From positions 124,001 through 188,000 of the forward strand of contig CAJNAR010000158.1 of the NCBI GenBank assembly GCA_905220665.1: a stretch of 64,000 nucleotides of DNA, read 5' to 3'. The notes beneath the pieces were generated by a model, which was not told where the DNA came from, made no database searches, and saw only the letters and a list, made by a program, of their open reading frames with translations. Both the position numbers and the translations under genes were made by a program. Source of the DNA: Albugo candida. Lineage: Eukaryota; Oomycota; Peronosporomycetes; Albuginales; Albuginaceae. Positions 49,001 through 59,895 of the stretch are shown here, piece after piece. The number at the start of each line of letters is the position of its first letter. Positions within the stretch are counted from its first letter, which is position 1.

Positions 49001-51960
49001 TTGCAGCTTCAAAACGGTACGATCCATTGACATCCCACTCATGGCTACGTTCTTGTGTGATCGAAGGCCGTATATCACCACGAAAGAATTCATCGCTGCC
49101 CGAGACGCTTCTCCAATCTCGAAGAATGCCTTCTCTACAGCGAAATGGAAACTTCCCAAAGCTTTTTGTTCCAACAAAACGTCTTTGACGCCAAAGCGTA
49201 TGCGGTGATCTCCAATCGTGCTCGGAAAAGCGCATCTTACGTCCATTCCCCTCCACGTGACAGTACGAAACGCTGAAGACTTTGAATTCGATTGAGACTT
49301 TGAGACTGTCACTATCTCTTCCCCGAAACTGCTGAGAGGTATAAACTCCCACACATTCCGACAGAATTGGTAGTCAATGTCCGCTGTCATTTCGCCAAGA
49401 GATACGTCAAAGATCTGTAATGTATCTTGAGCGTTGTCTGCCTCAATACCATCGCCTTTGATTGTTTGTAAGCAAAATCGGCCACGTACAGCTGCATCTG
49501 CGGTTCGATGAGCTTTGTTTCCAGCCAACGCATTTTGAAGATACTCGGTTCCCTTTCCGCACGTATGGAGTGTGTATTGTGAAAGCGCTTTGAACAAGAA
49601 CGCTTGTACCTCCAATCTCGAAAGTGGCTGATTCTGTTCATGACTCATTTGTTGCATCTGCGATGTCAAATCGGCCCAAAGGGTGTTGTCGACGATCCAA
49701 TTGTTCCATGCCAAGCCTTGTAATTCGTCATGAAGGAGCATCTTTAGAGAAACCTCAAGTCTGTCCAGCTCGATGGAGCTCATTGTCGGAATGTAAGAGA
49801 CAATTTGGGTGCTCCATTGCATCAACGTGGAAAGCGGGACACACTGATGCGTTCCTTTATCCCAAAATACCTCGCAATCACACCTGAGGTCCACACGTGG
49901 AGCGCTCAAGTTTGGTTGGTCGTTGTCGCTTTTCTCATTTTGGCTGCTTTCTTGATTGAAAAATGACATTTGCGTGAGAGGATGCTTTAGCGTTGAGGCA
50001 CTTCCCCAAGTAAGTACATCTGAATCCATTGAGTCACAGTACACTTTGACGCCTCCTATCTGAATAGCAAGATCGAATCTGCCAATCTGAAGGTCGGATG
50101 TGCTGGTGCGAGTGTGCTGCTTTGACTCGAGCACTAGTTCCAAAGCCGAAGCTGTCAAAAAGAGCGTGCAGATTGAGACAGGTGAATACGGCGTGCTCGC
50201 TCGGACTTGATGCAAACGAACGGGCACGAGTCCCAAGTTGGCAACCGGAATCAGTTCTTCTAAAAGCTCAATATCGTCGGTCTCTTCTTCAGTTGCATTT
50301 ATTCCTTGTTCTTCGCCTTTGTGATGTCTCAAAGTGATCGCACAGGATTCTATGGAGATGCGGATACAAGTACAAGTAGGCGGTGGTACCACCTTTAGAC
50401 TTTGGTGTTGCTCTTTAGGGGCACTGAGTGCCTTCTCTGATTCTGCCAGAAGCTCAGATACGAGAGGATCATCGATATCAGTGGCAAAACGGAGGTAGTC
50501 AAGAGATCGATCAAGCCACGAAGAAGCTTTTTCCAATGTCGGATTCTCAATCATTTCTTCGTCATCGAAAGAGCCTTCAAAGAGATCTTGCTCTTCACAC
50601 GCCCGTCTTGTTTCATTTTGTTGATTTGAAATACTTTTGGCACAAAGGATTTGCGACGATTGCGATACTTTTACGAGCATTTCCAGCTGACGATCGCTTA
50701 TGGAGAACTGGAGGGTCCCAACATTGATATCAACTTCTATCAAAGGCTGTATGCCTGCTCTTCGCTGTAGATAAATGTATAGAGGATCCTGGTTGACGCA
50801 CGGGCGATACAATTCTGTTAGAGCATCGTCCGAGTTCGCATTGGCATTCGTGAATGACGATACATGAGATTGAGTATCAGCTTCCTTCATGTCAGTAATC
50901 TTCTTCAGATATAATCGAACGCGAGAGCTGATGGAGCCACGATTCAGTATCGGTATTTCATATCCAATGACACGACGTGGGGCATCGGGTGTTTCGCTTT
51001 CGGTATATCGGTCGAGAAAGATTGTGAGGTCTCCAGCAGTAATGATCTATACATTCTTCTTAGAAGCTTCCGATGGAACAATTTGAGCGTTTCTGACCTT
51101 ACAGATCTCTTGTTGTGGTCCTTCTACTTCAGCGAATCCCGCCATCCATCCGAGTCGATTTCTGGCCGATTTGATTTCCAGGCTCTACATTTCAAATACC
51201 ACATTCAGACTGTATTTGAGCTGATAAGAGCACTAGTACTACCCCCAATGCCATAGAAAGAACAACCTCGCTTTCTTCATATTTGACCACGAGATTATTC
51301 ACCTACATCACATCCTTTAGCGATCAATTATCTGATGTGAGCAATCTAACGCGACCTGAACGGTGACATTGACCAGTATCTTCTGCAAGGCTTCATGAAT
51401 CCAGCTAGGCTTCGTCTCATCGAGTTGAGTGGCTTGCCCCGAAGACACTCTACTTCTATAACGGCAAATGTTTTGTTGATCGGGTCTTTGTGAAATTTCT
51501 CGAGCGTACCTCTTTGTAGAGGCTGATGTCGATCTTTGAGCGTCATTTTGGCTCTTGACTGTGGTCAGAATGATCTCTATCGTGTACAATTTGACTTCGA
51601 TGGGCTGTGATAGAAGCTGAGTCCATGGGATATGAATTCGGAGTTCCTGGCAGATACTTTCGTGAGCCTCTATGAGTTGATATGTGCATACTGTACTCGT
51701 ATAAATCCTCGTGAGAAATCAAAAGATGGAGAGATCTCTAAGCTTTCCTAAAATATGAATTTGTGAATAAAGCACAATGCTGTTATGAGTTTGCACGGTA
51801 CCAATAAAACGTGACGTTTGATTTCGAGATCATTGAGCACCAAGTCTCCACCGAAAAAACCAAGACCTTCCAGGTGAATGCCTTCTATATATTTACTAAG
51901 ATAGAATTGAAGTGTCTGCGCTATGTAGCTACGAATTGGAGACGATAAGATATCAAACAT
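40044..51960 (-). CDS. VPS13B-like bridge lipid-transfer protein (chorein family)
   Basis: A gene of nearly 12 kb encoding about 3700 residues. Exons read with confidence at the 5' end: 51960-51802, 51747-51697, 51646-51356, 51302-51243, 51184-51098, 51046-48134, then from 48086 with two introns near 47595-47360; further introns near 43065, 42960, 41518-41474 and 41085-41030 precede the last exon ending 40044. The N-terminus is a chorein domain (MFDILSSPIRSYIAQTL, GGDLVLNDLEIKRHVLL). After splicing it reads ELRIHIPWTQL and VQVNNLVVKYEESEVVLS, which resembles VPS13B (COH1) more than VPS13A/C/D. The middle contains the VPS13 adaptor-like beta domains and the SHR-BD-type block (NELCHPILALL); the C-terminus has the conserved AGVRDFLHHPL and GVGKGIVGVVARPVAGV amphipathic region and a PH-like end. 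Such proteins form rods that carry lipids between membranes. Human VPS13B has about 4000 residues. Confidence 0.88.
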
Positions 51961-52104
51961 GACCGTGTAAGATCCGATTAGCCAATACGAATACGTTTAT
52001 GCTGCTGACGCGGCATCAAGCGCGTCAATACTAATCTCTGACCGGATTGGTTTAAAATAACCCTTTAAGAATCAATCGTACTCTCATAACTTATAGAATT
52101 ACCT

Positions 52105-52166
52105 ACATGCGCTCATGCGCTCATGCGCCTTTGTGTGCTCTACTTTGCGCTTGCGCTTGCGCGTGC
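52105..52166. repeat. short GCGCTN-rich direct repeats
   Basis: Three tandem copies of an 8-base unit (ATGCGCTC) at 52106-52129, followed after 17 bases by three copies of a 6-base unit (GCGCTT) at about 52147-52166. They lie between the PACRG stop and the VPS13B start. Simple-sequence origin is likely. Confidence 0.7.
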
Positions 52167-52177
52167 ACCTCACTGTT

Positions 52178-53172
52178 TCACGCTATGCAGTTGAAAGTTG
52201 GAATCTTTAATCGAATGATAGAGAGTGCATTCTTCCCCCCATTTCTCGCCAGAGAAGAGAGCGTTTCTTCGATGGAAGCTCGAAATTGCTTCACGTGGAA
52301 TTTACTATGCAGCTGCTGCATGATCTTCATCAGATACGTATTTAGCTCTGCACCCACAACGCCGGATAGCAAACTATTACAACGGAAATTCATTCAGTCG
52401 ATAGATAGCTAACGTTTGGACATTGCTCACCGTATGCCTTCGACTGCCATCAAGAAAATGTCATCATTAGTTGTCATTAACGCACGTCGAAGAGCAGTGA
52501 CGACTTTTGTCAAAATTGGAAGTGTTTTTTCTCGAGCACAATCAAGCGCTAAAAGCTCACGGTAACTTTGTCGGGCTAGAAATACAAAAGGATGCTCTGT
52601 TTCCTGGAATCCTTCGATGCAGATCACAAGAAGCGGATCAAAATCCACGTCTACAAAGACTCTGCTGTTTAGCTCCGCTTTCGTACTGATCGACATGGAA
52701 ACACACCTGTGATATCTTGCATCCATTGCAGCGAGTTTCGAATGCTACCGTGCTGTATACGACATGGAATGGAGCCTGCGTCATAAGCAGTACCGAAAGA
52801 TCTACAAAGTCTCTTTGATAAAATCCAACATTTTCAAGATATCTTTTCTTACGTTTTATGACGTTTACCAGAACTCCAGACGGCTGCTTGTTTGTGTGTC
52901 GTGAGTCTTGTTGATGGTAACGGTAGCGCTTTCGTGTTATTTTTCGCACTATTTGTATCTCTTGCTGATACGCATGAGACTTCCTTGTGGTTCTCCGTCT
53001 TCTTTATTGGTCTCCCTGTACTTTTGTACTTTTTTACTTTATCATCCATTATTCCCTTCACCTCTTCCTTGTTATTGTCATCCTTTCCAGCTTTCACGTT
53101 GGCATTTGCTACGTCAGTTGTCTTGCTGGTCGTTTCATTATTTCCTCGCGTGCGTACGACTCGAGTCCGCAT
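52178..53172 (-). CDS. PACRG: PACRG-like protein of the axonemal microtubule inner junction
   Basis: Four exons, 53172-52853, 52801-52707, 52650-52431 and 52373-52178, give 276 residues. PACRG binds the inner junction between A and B tubules of flagellar doublets. The first 90 residues are a disordered Lys-rich leader. The conserved domain begins after the first intron with SFGTAYDAGSIPCRIQHG, then VDFDPLLVICIEGFQETEHP, FVFLARQSYRELL, LPILTKVVTALRRALMT, and the C-terminal SIEETLSSLARNGGKNAL and LKIPTFNC, matching the family's 'etLe..e..GG.dAf..ik..iPTy..c'. Frame is kept only with the GTAAGA donor at 52852. The start ATG at 53172 is the first in frame. The very basic leader differs from animal PACRG and could make this a PACRGL-type paralogue. 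Confidence 0.87.
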
Positions 53173-53238
53173 TTTCAGATTATCTTTCCCAAACACTCAG
53201 CCGACGACTTATTTATAGTCGTAGAGCGCGCTGCACAA

Positions 53239-53919
53239 TCAAAGCTTGCGAGAACGGTAATACCTGAATACTTCTCCATTTGTATCGAAATTTACAATCC
53301 ATCCAGTACGATCTGGCTCGGAAAATGAATAGTGCTCTAATAGCTTGAGACTAACATTTCTTCCACGACCTTTTGTACCAATCTGTAAACGAAACTCCAC
53401 TACCGAATCTGGTGTGTTGACCGTTATCAGCACGCGATTTCGCTCCACATGGAATTCACCCTTGTGAACTTTTATTCCTCGCTTTTTGAAGATGTTAATG
53501 ACTTCTTTGGGAGGCTTGAATAACATTGCGTACAAAAGTGTACCATTCCTCTGGAAGTAGAAGTAGCGATAATACACAACTTGTAATACAGAGCCGGGAG
53601 TAATTTCCGGCGTCCACATGTTCCACTCTGGTTTCTTGTAGTACGATATTCGGAGCCAATAGAGGCCATTATAACGAACATGAGGGCGTCGACAGAGCAT
53701 TTCGAACCATGTTTTACAGCGTCGTAATTGTAAGTGTGCCCGCTGGGCAGATTTTCGACATTGTATTGGAAAGATCCGGCAACAGAGTTCCTTGTATATC
53801 GAATCATCATTCAGGACCTGGTTCCAGTGCTTACAAGTGCAAATACACGATCCGATTGTGTCTTCATCGAGAAATAAGATTAGTTGAGTAAGGAGATGCT
53901 CGGGCAAGTCTATGAGCAT
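53239..53919 (-). CDS. F-box protein, FBXO9/Hrt3 type
   Basis: A frame of 226 residues from the ATG at 53919. The N-terminus is an F-box (LPEHLLTQLILFLDEDTIGS, CKHWNQVLNDDSIYKELC), which binds SKP1 in SCF ubiquitin ligases. The C-terminal half is the FBXO9-specific domain: RPHVRYNGLYWLRISYYKK, VVYYRYFYFQRNGTLLYA, and the closing beta strands VNFDTNGEVFRYYRSRKL. Animal and fungal FBXO9/Hrt3 proteins carry an N-terminal TPR-like segment before the F-box; none is visible here, so either it is absent or it lies in an upstream exon (53971-54207 has an open frame, without clear homology). It is 66 bases from the PACRG start. Confidence 0.88.
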   Translation of the reverse strand: MLIDLPEHLLTQLILFLDEDTIGSCICTCKHWNQVLNDDSIYKELCCRIFPIQCRKSAQRAHLQLRRCKTWFEMLCRRPHVRYNGLYWLRISYYKKPEWNMWTPEITPGSVLQVVYYRYFYFQRNGTLLYAMLFKPPKEVINIFKKRGIKVHKGEFHVERNRVLITVNTPDSVVEFRLQIGTKGRGRNVSLKLLEHYSFSEPDRTGWIVNFDTNGEVFRYYRSRKL

Positions 53920-55909
53920 CGGTTGTGTGATGAACACAAATATTAGTTACCGAAGGGATGAAACGGATAGTCAGATCACATGCGCGAGGAATCGAATCGG
54001 TCTTAAGGAACCGTTTGACTTACATACAGGGCAGCCGAGCAGAATGATGTACTTGCATCGGAATGTTGCAGAATATCTTTGGAAATGAGATAGATGTTTG
54101 AGTTCTATCTTAATAGTAACGAAAATGATAATATGACAACGTTTTAGCAACCTGTCTTTGCTGCAACATTTTGCCAGCATAATCCGACGTATTGCACCAG
54201 TTTTCAAGCCAAACCTCCTCTTACTTGGGCTAGAACTATGTATATTTTAGCAAGTATGCAAACAACAACCGCGGCTACAATTGCTCATCGTGTCTCCAAG
54301 GCAGCAAGGCTGACAAAGCGACGCGAATCACAGCCTCGCGTGACCACTATCTGAAGCTGTCTCTGCTACAATAGCAGAACTTCTAGCTTGCATGTATCGT
54401 TCATTTTTCCCACGCATCATTTTCATTCTTTTTCGAAGTATCCGTGCTTGACGATTCCATATATGCTCTTTGTTTGTTTTTGCCACCTTGGAAATAAGTA
54501 TTTGTCTAAGTGAGTAATGTAGCCTTTTGATCGTTTTCCAGAACTCTTCAGGTAATTAGTCTAATCCAAATACTACCTGCTTGAGAAAAAAGATCTCTTT
54601 GTCTTTATCTGCTTAGAGTAATGAGATTCGACTCACCATTCTAATCTTACCAATTATCAGCATGTCTACATTAGTTTTAGCTCCCATAAGTCTCGCACAT
54701 GCGTACATTCTTCGCAACATGCGAATGATATGATTAACACGTTCAACTAAAAATCATCAACTTGCTTCTGTTTCACTCTATGCTCATCGTTCACTTCAAA
54801 AGAGCCACTATCTTATCCGACATAACATCATCACACAGACTTTGTTTTTAATATGATGTCTCTATTGCACGTTATGCTTCTCGTGGATGTATAAAGTCAT
54901 CCATGCGCTTTACTGCACTCAGCACACGTCTGTGATGCTGTCGCGCATTGTCCGTTCAAATTACTTCCGATTCATTTTCTAGTGCTTCCTTAGCTATTTG
55001 GTTTTAATACTCTTAGCGTTTTTTTATCAATAGTTGCGCTTGAAGGACGTAATGAAGGCTACTAGTAGCCACTCCACCTTACTACTTTTAGCTGACAATA
55101 TGCATTGACTCATAGATCAACAGCACTGACGAGCTTATCTCAGTTGAGCAGGACGTGCAATAAATTTGTACGATAGCTGGTCACCATCAACAAATCGTGT
55201 TGCATCAAAACTTGTAGACTAATTCATATATCTATCGCGGTGCTACGATACACCGATCTATCGCTCTTGAGCAATTTCTAGCATCGCTCTTTAAGTGGTT
55301 TGATTCTTTACAGCGACTTCCTGATGCTTTAGACTAGCTCAGATTACGTTGCAATGTAATGCAACACGCTTCGTATTCTCCGCTGTCGAAATCGTTGATC
55401 ATATTAAAGTGTTGCTTGCAAGATAAGTGTATATGGTTAGACATCCTTCGTAATGACGCTTGATCACTGCTATAAGCGTAAGCACTAAGGACTGACAACT
55501 CATCGAATAAAACCACGTTAAAATCTGTCCAGATGATTTTGCTCACTCACGTGTTACATTTCCGCATTAATTGATACCTGGCTGATGAGGCATTTCGTAT
55601 TTTTGAAAGCTGACATACTTTAAAAGAGCTAGCTTTCTACCGATCGTACTTTTTTGGAAGAAAGCTTTTCAATATACGAGTAGGATTCGACTGTTGTACA
55701 AGTCTGTAAGCCTGTCCGTTCTCGGCACATGGCTAGTGGGAGCAACACCGTCAGCAATTACGTACTGTTTTGTTAGCACCACGAAAGTAGGATTTTCGGC
55801 CAGCTATTGCGATTCGGCAAAGTGTTCTAAATCTTTTGGAGTGAGAGTTGCTTGACTTTGAGATTGTATTAAATCATTCTATAAGTGCATCGGCCTGCTC
55901 CTTTCATTC
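53920..55909. other. 2 kb gene-free interval
   Basis: AT-rich sequence with short frames only; the longest (55334-55546, minus) has no recognisable motif. No tRNA, reverse transcriptase motif, long terminal repeat or tandem array was seen. It is unusual only for its size next to gaps of 60 to 250 bases elsewhere. Confidence 0.5.
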
Positions 55910-57004
55910 TCACTGGGTTTGATTCGATGAAAGTTTGCGTTTTCTTCCAATTGCTTTTGGGTCTTTGCCGGGATGCGAATTATTCGGACTTCGTATGAGT
56001 TCCATCAGCTTGGTTTGACTTTTTTGTAACTCTTCGATTTTATTCGTGAGATGGTCGAGACGACTTTCTACCCGCTTGACAAAATTTTCAAAAGGAAATT
56101 GTTGTGGGCTATAACTTGGACCACACTGGGACACTTGCAATGCTTGATGAGGTGTGTAGCTGCCTTGTTTTAGTTGATCGTTAGATGAAACGTGTAAATG
56201 TTGCTGCTGCGTTTGGTTTGCTCGATGGATACTATTCATTTCTTCTACACTATATTGTGGGTTTGGATTCTGGGCCATCATCTCTACCCCAGACTGTGCA
56301 CTGCTGAGATGTTGCGGTCTTCCTGTTGATATTTGATGTCCATGCACACCTTCCGAAAGTTGGTGCTTCTGGACTGCATACCCTGAGTACGCTGTATGCG
56401 ATACAATCCCTCCCGTCACATTTCTCTGATGCGATTTTGTGGATGCTGAATAAGATTGCATGATAGCATCCACTTGTTGCGTCTGGGAATTAGTCAATGG
56501 AATCGGTGAATTCTGTTGAGGATATGGTGCTCCATACCCTCGGACTAGATAAGTGTCCTTCGCCGAAGACGAATTCGGAGTCAGTGTATCCAACTGCGTT
56601 ACGCTCATATTCGATTCCAACGGTTCGTCCATACATTCTATGCAGATATTAGAGCATATCGCGTTCGGCGCCGATGAATTGCTCAATACCAAAGCACTGT
56701 TTACAATAGGTAGTTGCTTCAGAGAAGTGCTTCCATTTTTCATTACCATATCACCATTTCCAACAGCGTTCTTATTGGATGGCTCTAAGATGTCATTCTG
56801 ATTTTTCTTCCCAGTCAACGTGGGATCATCATCGTTTTCTTCTTGGCGAGCTATTTCGTATTTTCTTCGATGCAGTACAGTGTACTCTTCGCCTTGCCTG
56901 AGATGACTTCGCGAGAAATGCAACTTGAATTTCTGTGTTCTCATTAACTTGTTGCATCCTGGATATACGCATATAATCCCATTTTTGTGCTTATTTCCGG
57001 TCAT
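55910..57004 (-). CDS. single C2H2 zinc finger protein with Gln/Ser-rich region and coiled coil
   Basis: A single exon of 364 residues from the ATG at 57004. Cys12, Cys17, His29 and His34 form a C-x4-C-x11-H-x4-H finger at the very N-terminus. The next 270 residues are low-complexity, rich in Ser, Gln, Asn and His, without a fold. A predicted coiled coil lies near residues 310-345 (VESRLDHLTNKIEELQK), and the C-terminus is basic (GRKRKLSSN), a likely nuclear signal. The arrangement suggests a nucleic-acid-binding regulator that oligomerises. I know no named family for it. It diverges from APC8 with 175 bases between start codons. Confidence 0.7.
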   Translation of the reverse strand: MTGNKHKNGIICVYPGCNKLMRTQKFKLHFSRSHLRQGEEYTVLHRRKYEIARQEENDDDPTLTGKKNQNDILEPSNKNAVGNGDMVMKNGSTSLKQLPIVNSALVLSNSSAPNAICSNICIECMDEPLESNMSVTQLDTLTPNSSSAKDTYLVRGYGAPYPQQNSPIPLTNSQTQQVDAIMQSYSASTKSHQRNVTGGIVSHTAYSGYAVQKHQLSEGVHGHQISTGRPQHLSSAQSGVEMMAQNPNPQYSVEEMNSIHRANQTQQQHLHVSSNDQLKQGSYTPHQALQVSQCGPSYSPQQFPFENFVKRVESRLDHLTNKIEELQKSQTKLMELIRSPNNSHPGKDPKAIGRKRKLSSNQTQ

Positions 57005-57179
57005 CAACGCTATCCGAGCACAAATTCAATGCTAAGATGCTTCCCGCCACAAAAAAAGGTTGAAGTTGTTTGGTTACGCAACGGGTACCCTATTCGTTAG
57101 GGTGTAACCACGGCAAAATGGTTGGTTAAACAATTCGCAATATTTGAGCGGCTATAACGGTAATAAATGCAGTTTCGGA
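57005..57179. promoter_or_regulatory. divergent promoter between C2H2 gene and APC8
   Basis: 175 bases between two outward-facing start codons. It contains a pyrimidine/GTTA-rich stretch around 57068-57130 (GGTTACGC, GGTAACC-like and GTGTAACCACGG elements) but no clear TATA box. Assigned by position only. Confidence 0.45.
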
Positions 57180-59048
57180 ATGGCTAGCACTTCATGCTCG
57201 GATCCGATTGAGCTCAGAAACTTATCTGCCAATGCTCAAGAGATCCGTGATGCTGTACACCAATTAAAACTTCGCGGTCTACGACAGAGCTGTAAATTTC
57301 TCTCTGAGTTGCTCATTGGCATCCCACAAGCAAATCGAAATGATAGTGAAACACAGTCAATGGCAACGCGTAAAGTATGGACAGACAATTGGTCTGAATT
57401 GGATCGGTATGAAGCAGCCAAAGCAGCATTCGATTTGGGTGAATATTTGCGTGCGAATTATATTCTGAAAGCAATAGAGGATCGAGAGCCTAGCTGTAGA
57501 ACCCCCGATGAATTCCTGTCGCTGTATGCGCTTTACTTGGCGGGTGAAAAGACACGAGAGGAAAAGCTTTTGGTCGCTAATGCCAAGTTCTTGGGACATA
57601 ATGCAGTGGAATGTACCCAAAGTACACCGAAAACGGATGTTTCAGTGATTCAAGTATGTAATCCGCACCTTGAAACACTTATAAGACGCTTGGAGATAGC
57701 ACATGTAGCCCAATGCCTCGACGGATTTGGTTTATATCTGTATGGTGTGGTTCTAAGACAACTTGGTAGCGAGGAACGTATAAAGAAAGCTCGAAAAGTA
57801 TTACTATCCTCAATTATTGCTTTTCCTTTGAATTGGGCAGCTTGGATGGAACTCGCATTAACAGATGCGACATTATCAGCTGATGAAGAAATAATATTGA
57901 GAGAAAACAAGTGTCCATCGTTCATACAGGAGCTTTTCCAGGCTCATGTATGCATAGAGCAACAAGAACTCTCACAAGCTCATGAGCGAATAATTCGTCT
58001 GAATGAAATATTCTCGGAAAGCTTGTACCTAGCTTCTCAACAAGCTCTCATCTATTACCATGCAAGAGATTTTGTTCAGTCGAAAAATGCCTTCGAGCAA
58101 CTTATTTTAAAGGATCCTCACTGGATCGAGTCTCTAGATGTTTATTCCAACGTCTTGTATGTAAAGGAAGAGAAAGCACAACTTTCACAACTCGCTCATC
58201 GGCTGTATGAAATTGAAAAGTATCGACCAGAGACCTGCGTGGTTGTGGGGAATTACTATTCTCTTCAAAATAAGCACGATCGAGCAATATTATACTATTA
58301 TCGAGCTCTTAAGCTGGACCCAAGCTTCTTATCTGCCTGGACTCTGATCGGTCACGAGTATATCGAATTGAAAAATACGGATTCAGCAATCGAAGCGTAT
58401 CGCCGTGCCGTGGACTTGAATGCTCGCGATTATCGAGCTTGGTATGGTTTAGGACAAGCCTATGAGATATTGCAAATGTTTTCGTACAGTCTCTATTATT
58501 ATCGGAAAGCTTCTAGTGTCCGACCACATGACGCTCGAATGTGGAATGCATTGGGCGGCTGCTTTGAGAAACTGGGTAAAGTCCAAGACGCAGTCGCATG
58601 CTTCCGTCGTGCAGTTGATAATCAAGATGCAGAAGGCCTGGCATCATTCCATCTTGGTCGTATTTATATGCAGCAGCAGGAGACAGAGAAAGCAGTCGCG
58701 TACTTTCAAATCTACCTCGGCATCCAACCACTGAATCACCAAGAGAATACATCCCTAGGAAGCGAAGCTCAAACTGAGTTTTTTGAAAAACTGCAGCAGC
58801 TTCGTGTCGATACGGTCCCGGCAATCACCGCTATATTGTATCTTGCGGAGTATAACAAACAGAAAAAGAGGTATCGATCGGCAAAACTGCTTTGTCAGAG
58901 TCTTCTAGATCTTGAAGGGCCAGAAAAGGAAGAAGCTAAAGCTCTTTTGCGTGAAATTCGGAGTCTTGAGTCTACTTTGGGTCAGATTTCTGAAGACAGC
59001 TCCGAAGATGCTCTTGATGACTCAATGAGTATGGAAATGGATGCTTGA
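57180..59048 (+). CDS. CDC23: anaphase-promoting complex subunit 8 (APC8/CDC23)
   Basis: A single exon of 622 residues from the ATG at 57180. APC8 is a TPR scaffold subunit of the APC/C ubiquitin ligase that drives exit from mitosis. The N-terminal APC8 domain contains RGLRQSCKFLSELL, YEAAKAAFDLGEYLRANYIL, and LDGFGLYLYGVVLRQLG. TPR repeats from about residue 290 include CVVVGNYYSLQNKHDRAILY, AWTLIGHEYIELKNTDSAIE, YRAWYGLGQAYEILQMFSYS and MWNALGGCFEKLGKVQDAV, nearly identical in pattern to CDC23. The C-terminus is acidic. The other E3 machinery in this window (HECT ligase, F-box, BTB) is separate in function. Confidence 0.96.
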   Translation: MASTSCSDPIELRNLSANAQEIRDAVHQLKLRGLRQSCKFLSELLIGIPQANRNDSETQSMATRKVWTDNWSELDRYEAAKAAFDLGEYLRANYILKAIEDREPSCRTPDEFLSLYALYLAGEKTREEKLLVANAKFLGHNAVECTQSTPKTDVSVIQVCNPHLETLIRRLEIAHVAQCLDGFGLYLYGVVLRQLGSEERIKKARKVLLSSIIAFPLNWAAWMELALTDATLSADEEIILRENKCPSFIQELFQAHVCIEQQELSQAHERIIRLNEIFSESLYLASQQALIYYHARDFVQSKNAFEQLILKDPHWIESLDVYSNVLYVKEEKAQLSQLAHRLYEIEKYRPETCVVVGNYYSLQNKHDRAILYYYRALKLDPSFLSAWTLIGHEYIELKNTDSAIEAYRRAVDLNARDYRAWYGLGQAYEILQMFSYSLYYYRKASSVRPHDARMWNALGGCFEKLGKVQDAVACFRRAVDNQDAEGLASFHLGRIYMQQQETEKAVAYFQIYLGIQPLNHQENTSLGSEAQTEFFEKLQQLRVDTVPAITAILYLAEYNKQKKRYRSAKLLCQSLLDLEGPEKEEAKALLREIRSLESTLGQISEDSSEDALDDSMSMEMDA

Positions 59049-59256
59049 GTTGAATTACAGAATCGATTATACTTTCGGCAACAGCATCGTTCATATTTGA
59101 CGATTCTCGCAGTCACTTTGAGTGTGAAATAGTGCTCTTTTGCTGGGCCAAGCTCTATTCGTGACTAAGTTGTGCCACCCAGTTTTGAAACAAGAATGGA
59201 GTGATATTCACACGGTCAAGGGCTGATGACAGAATAAGGAAGTACTTGAAAAAGAA

Positions 59257-59895
59257 TCAGATAAACAATGTAATGGAATCCTTGAAACAATAGATTAAGC
59301 CTCTGAAACAAAACCGTACAAAATGGGGACAAGTAATAAGGAGGATTTGTTGAAGTCGCATAATATCGAGAACATTAAACGGGAGAAAGTTGCAAAGTTC
59401 TTTCGGCAACTGAAGTAGTCCATATAAGTTGCACGATTGATCTGCAATGTCGGTCAAAACCTGAGAAGCGAGCAAATAGAGGGCCAATGTCGATTATTCT
59501 CCAATATAAAAAGCTAGAAAAATTACAGAAATCCCTGGCGGGGAGCATCATTCCTGGACTTGAGCGTGTGAACGGTTGGTTTATTAGTCGTTTGAAACGA
59601 GAAAACAAGCGAAGAGGCCGATGACTACGTGTTGCTGAGTCTTGAATACGAGATCTGTGGCCATTTACCATGGACAATGACTTGCTGCATACGAAGCGCA
59701 CAGAAAATCACCTTGTATTGCTATTTGACCGATCACTGGCGCGTAGAAGCGTAAATCGGTGACTGCTGGTAATTCTAAACATTTAAGATGGCCCTTTGAT
59801 CGACAAAATAGGGTTGCTTGCAGACTTAATTGGGCCAAGACTGGATCATATGATGAATTGGCCTGTACACACTCATGAACAAGAGAATCCGTCAT
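59257..59895 (-). CDS. possible spliced gene of unknown function
   Basis: Three overlapping minus-strand frames look more coding-like than their surroundings. From an ATG at 59895 the first reads MTDSLVHECVQANSSYDP and stays open to a GTGATT donor near 59713; the middle frame (59480-59690) reads through RSHRPLRLFSRFKRLINQP; the last (59257-59480) reads LYGLLQLPKELCNFLPFN and ends at 59257. A TATATAAG element lies about 95 bases upstream of the ATG. I could not fix the introns or find a family, so this may be a real short gene or a decayed one. Confidence 0.3.
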
